NCBI GenBank assembly: GCA_023382535.1
Contig: JAHDWA010000008.1
Coordinates: forward strand, 193,213-257,212
Direction: 5' to 3'
From: Anaerolineae bacterium
GTDB lineage: Bacteria; Chloroflexota; Anaerolineae; 4572-78; J111
Length of the DNA stretch: 64,000 nt
The notes beneath the pieces are model-generated. The model made no database searches. It worked only from the letters and a program-made list of their open reading frames with translations, and was not told the DNA's origin. A program made the translations under genes and the position numbers. Of this stretch, positions 62,493-64,000 are shown piece after piece; the stretch's first letter is position 1, and each line of letters opens with the position of its first letter.

Positions 62493-63704
62493 ATGAAGCA
62501 CCTCATTCGCCAGCCTACTTATGATTTAAATGATCGTCCCTTTATGATTATCTGGGAGACGACCCACGCTTGCGACCTGGCCTGCCGCCACTGCCGGGCT
62601 GAGGCCATCCCCGAACACGATCCGTTATCTTTAAATTTTGAAGAAGCCAAGCGGCTGCTGGAACAGGTCGAGAGTTTTGGCAGGCCCCGGCCCATTTTTA
62701 TTTTTACCGGCGGCGATCCATTCAAACGGGCCGACCTGTTTGAACTGCTCGCTTACGGCAACCAGTTGGGTCTGGCGATGGCTGTCTCCCCCTCCGGTAC
62801 ACCCCTGCTTAATGAGGCCAATTTGCGGCGGGTCAAAGAAAATGGGGCCAAAGCTATCTCCCTCAGTATTGACGGCTCCACCCCGGAACGGCACGATGAC
62901 TTTCGCCGCGTACCCGGTTCTTTTGCCCTGACCACCCGCGGCTGGCAATTGGCCCGGGAAGTGGGGCTAAAATTGCAACTGAACACGACGGTCACTCGCT
63001 ATAACCTGGATGATCTGCCTAATATTTTCCGGCTGGTAGCTGAGTACGGGGCAATGACCTGGAGCGCCTTCTTCCTGGTGCCGACCGGCCGGGGCAAAGC
63101 CGAAGATGAAATCTCTCCCGCCGAATACGAAGCGGTCATGCACTTTCTGTACGACTGCTCCAAGTACATCAGCGCCAAAACCACCGAAGGGCACCATTAC
63201 AAGCGGGTCGTGTTGCAGCGTTCTATTTTGGACGAAAAAGGATTGGCGGTAGAGGATTATTTTGACCTGCACCCCGTTTACTTTCAACTGCGCGAAGGGC
63301 TTCGCCAGGTTGTGGCCGAAAAGGGGTTGGTCCAAAAAGAAAACATTATCCGTACGCCGATGCATATTAATTCCGGCAACGGCTTTGTGTTTATTTCTCG
63401 CCGGGGTGATGTTTTCCCCAGCGGTTTTATGCCGATCAGTGTGGGTAATGTGCGTGAAAAATCACTGGTGGAAATTTATCGGGAAGCGCCTCTCTTTAAG
63501 TCTTTGCGCGACCCCAGCCAGTTTGAAGGCCGCTGCGGCCTGTGCGAGTTTGTCGGCGTGTGCGGCGGCTCGCGTTCCCGCGCCTATGCCCTTACCGGTG
63601 ACCCACTGGCCGAGGAGCCTTTCTGCACTTACGAGCCAGGCAGTTTCCCCTTCCAAGAAGAATTGGCAGCCCGGCTCACCGCGCCTGCCGAAGTCGCTAT
63701 GTAA
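62493..63704 (+). CDS. Radical SAM/SPASM protein (AhbD/NirJ-like, TIGR04053 type)
   Basis: 403 residues. Radical SAM cluster CDLACRHC (Cys27, 31, 34) and a C-terminal SPASM-like cysteine set (CGLCEFVGVCGG ... FCTYEPG). Opens with YDLNDRPFMIIWETTHACDL, typical of the TIGR04053 group, related to AhbD and NirJ, which modify haem precursors. The exact reaction is uncertain; a role in haem supply for the cytochromes is suggested by the shared operator boxes. GGAGG lies 7 bases ahead of the ATG. Confidence 0.88.
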   Translation: MKHLIRQPTYDLNDRPFMIIWETTHACDLACRHCRAEAIPEHDPLSLNFEEAKRLLEQVESFGRPRPIFIFTGGDPFKRADLFELLAYGNQLGLAMAVSPSGTPLLNEANLRRVKENGAKAISLSIDGSTPERHDDFRRVPGSFALTTRGWQLAREVGLKLQLNTTVTRYNLDDLPNIFRLVAEYGAMTWSAFFLVPTGRGKAEDEISPAEYEAVMHFLYDCSKYISAKTTEGHHYKRVVLQRSILDEKGLAVEDYFDLHPVYFQLREGLRQVVAEKGLVQKENIIRTPMHINSGNGFVFISRRGDVFPSGFMPISVGNVREKSLVEIYREAPLFKSLRDPSQFEGRCGLCEFVGVCGGSRSRAYALTGDPLAEEPFCTYEPGSFPFQEELAARLTAPAEVAM

Positions 63705-63730
63705 AAGTGAGAATTTCAGTTAAGAAAGAA

Positions 63731-63760
63731 GGGCGCAGCCGAGATGGCTGCGCCCTTTGC
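63731..63760 (+). terminator. Terminator after the radical SAM gene
   Basis: GGGCGCAGCC, GAGAT loop, GGCTGCGCCC, then TTTGCTTTT. Confidence 0.9.
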
Positions 63761-63776
63761 TTTTAAAAGTGATTAG

Positions 63777-63806
63777 GGTGACAGGCGTTTTTAAGTGCCT
63801 GTCACC
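63777..63806. repeat. Short palindromic relative of the 12487/14071 MITE-like ends
   Basis: GGTGACAGGC, 10-nt spacer, GCCTGTCACC. The right arm AAGTGCCTGTCAC differs by one base from the MITE end AAGTGCCGGTCAC. Either an internally deleted copy or an operator just upstream of the promoter at 63826. Confidence 0.5.
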
Positions 63807-63825
63807 TAGCTTTTCGAAACCTATG

Positions 63826-63854
63826 TTGACAGCTTTTGCTAGCTTTTGTATACT
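63826..63854 (+). promoter_or_regulatory. Sigma-70 promoter of the edge response regulator
   Basis: TTGACA (63826-63831), 17-bp spacer, TATACT (63849-63854): close to consensus. About 80 bp before the start codon at 63937. Confidence 0.8.
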
Positions 63855-63936
63855 ATGCCTGTAGTTGCCTCTTACCTCCTCAATTTTGTGGCCAAGCTAA
63901 ACGATTACAAATTTACGAAAGTGGGAGCAGTATCTC

Positions 63937-64000
63937 ATGGAAGCGATGCGCATTTTATTAGTTGATGATCATATCCTGTTCCGTAAAGGGATCGCTTCAT
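63937..64000 (+). CDS. Partial response regulator (receiver N-terminus)
   Basis: ATG 63937; the 21 visible residues read MEAMRILLVDDHILFRKGIA, the standard start of a NarL/FixJ receiver domain with its acidic DD pair. Truncated by the window edge. A second regulator of the type encoded at 59565, next to the radical SAM gene. Confidence 0.85.
   Translation, partial: MEAMRILLVDDHILFRKGIAS

Noticed and set aside
63774..63806. Another paired GTGA-N6-TCAC site
   Set aside because: Half-sites face each other across a 10-nt spacer with different geometry; better explained by the MITE-like ends.

Overview
This 64 kb window looks like a chromosomal segment of a Chloroflexota bacterium, probably Anaerolineae-like. 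That is an inference from gene style rather than a marker gene: Thr/Pro-rich linkers, STAND ATPases fused to cyclase or WD40 domains, a NrfD/FeS/multiheme respiratory operon, and several CHASE3/GAF-type sensors. No rRNA, tRNA or CRISPR array was recognised.

Layout. 1-12289 (minus) reads as one five-gene operon. In order of transcription: a transporter-HEAT-cNMP fusion, a single-module NRPS ending in an acyl-ACP-reductase-like domain, an Sfp-type PPTase, a peptide-binding lipoprotein, and a HAMP receptor that runs off the left edge. 12487-14141 is a MinD-like ATPase / winged-helix / zinc-ribbon cassette bracketed by two inverted copies of a ~72-bp MITE-like element. 14297-21906 (minus) holds a cyclase-STAND regulator, a fatty acid desaturase, RRM and cold-shock proteins, and a surface glycosidase-like protein with a substituted acid/base residue. 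22086-25826 (plus) is rpsF-ssb-rpsR, a parvulin foldase and an RsbW/STAS pair. 25917-28956 (minus) is a dipeptidase, truD and a pentapeptide protein. 29098-33492 is a VOC protein, a 192-bp direct repeat, relA/spoT and lhgO.

33867-46970 is the respiratory heart of the window. Six proteins carry 53 canonical CxxCH haem motifs plus two variants: a nonahaem c, a cytochrome b fused to c modules, a NapC-like 14-haem protein, a duplicated pentahaem protein, an OmcA/MtrC-like decahaem protein, and a heptahaem c/FeS/NrfD complex. Together they suggest quinone-linked electron transfer to the cell surface. 47173-49732 is a trimethylamine-dehydrogenase-like flavoprotein and an FMN-binding protein. 50651-53985 (minus) is a run of duplicated small barrel and SnoaL-like proteins. 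54304-59306 is an NB-ARC/14-blade WD40 STAND protein between transposase remnants. 59565-64000 is a NarX/NarL-like two-component pair, a radical SAM/SPASM enzyme and the start of another response regulator.

Two things stand out. One is the NRPS operon: the adenylation pocket reads as ornithine-specific, the release domain resembles cyanobacterial acyl-ACP reductase with its cysteine retained, and export/uptake/sensing genes are linked to it. The other is a shared operator, GTGA-N6-TCAC, usually as two boxes 22-23 bp apart. The proximal box sits about 42 bp upstream of the predicted start of three cytochrome transcription units and of the radical SAM gene, suggesting a common class-II-type activator. 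No CRP/FNR-family gene is visible in the window.
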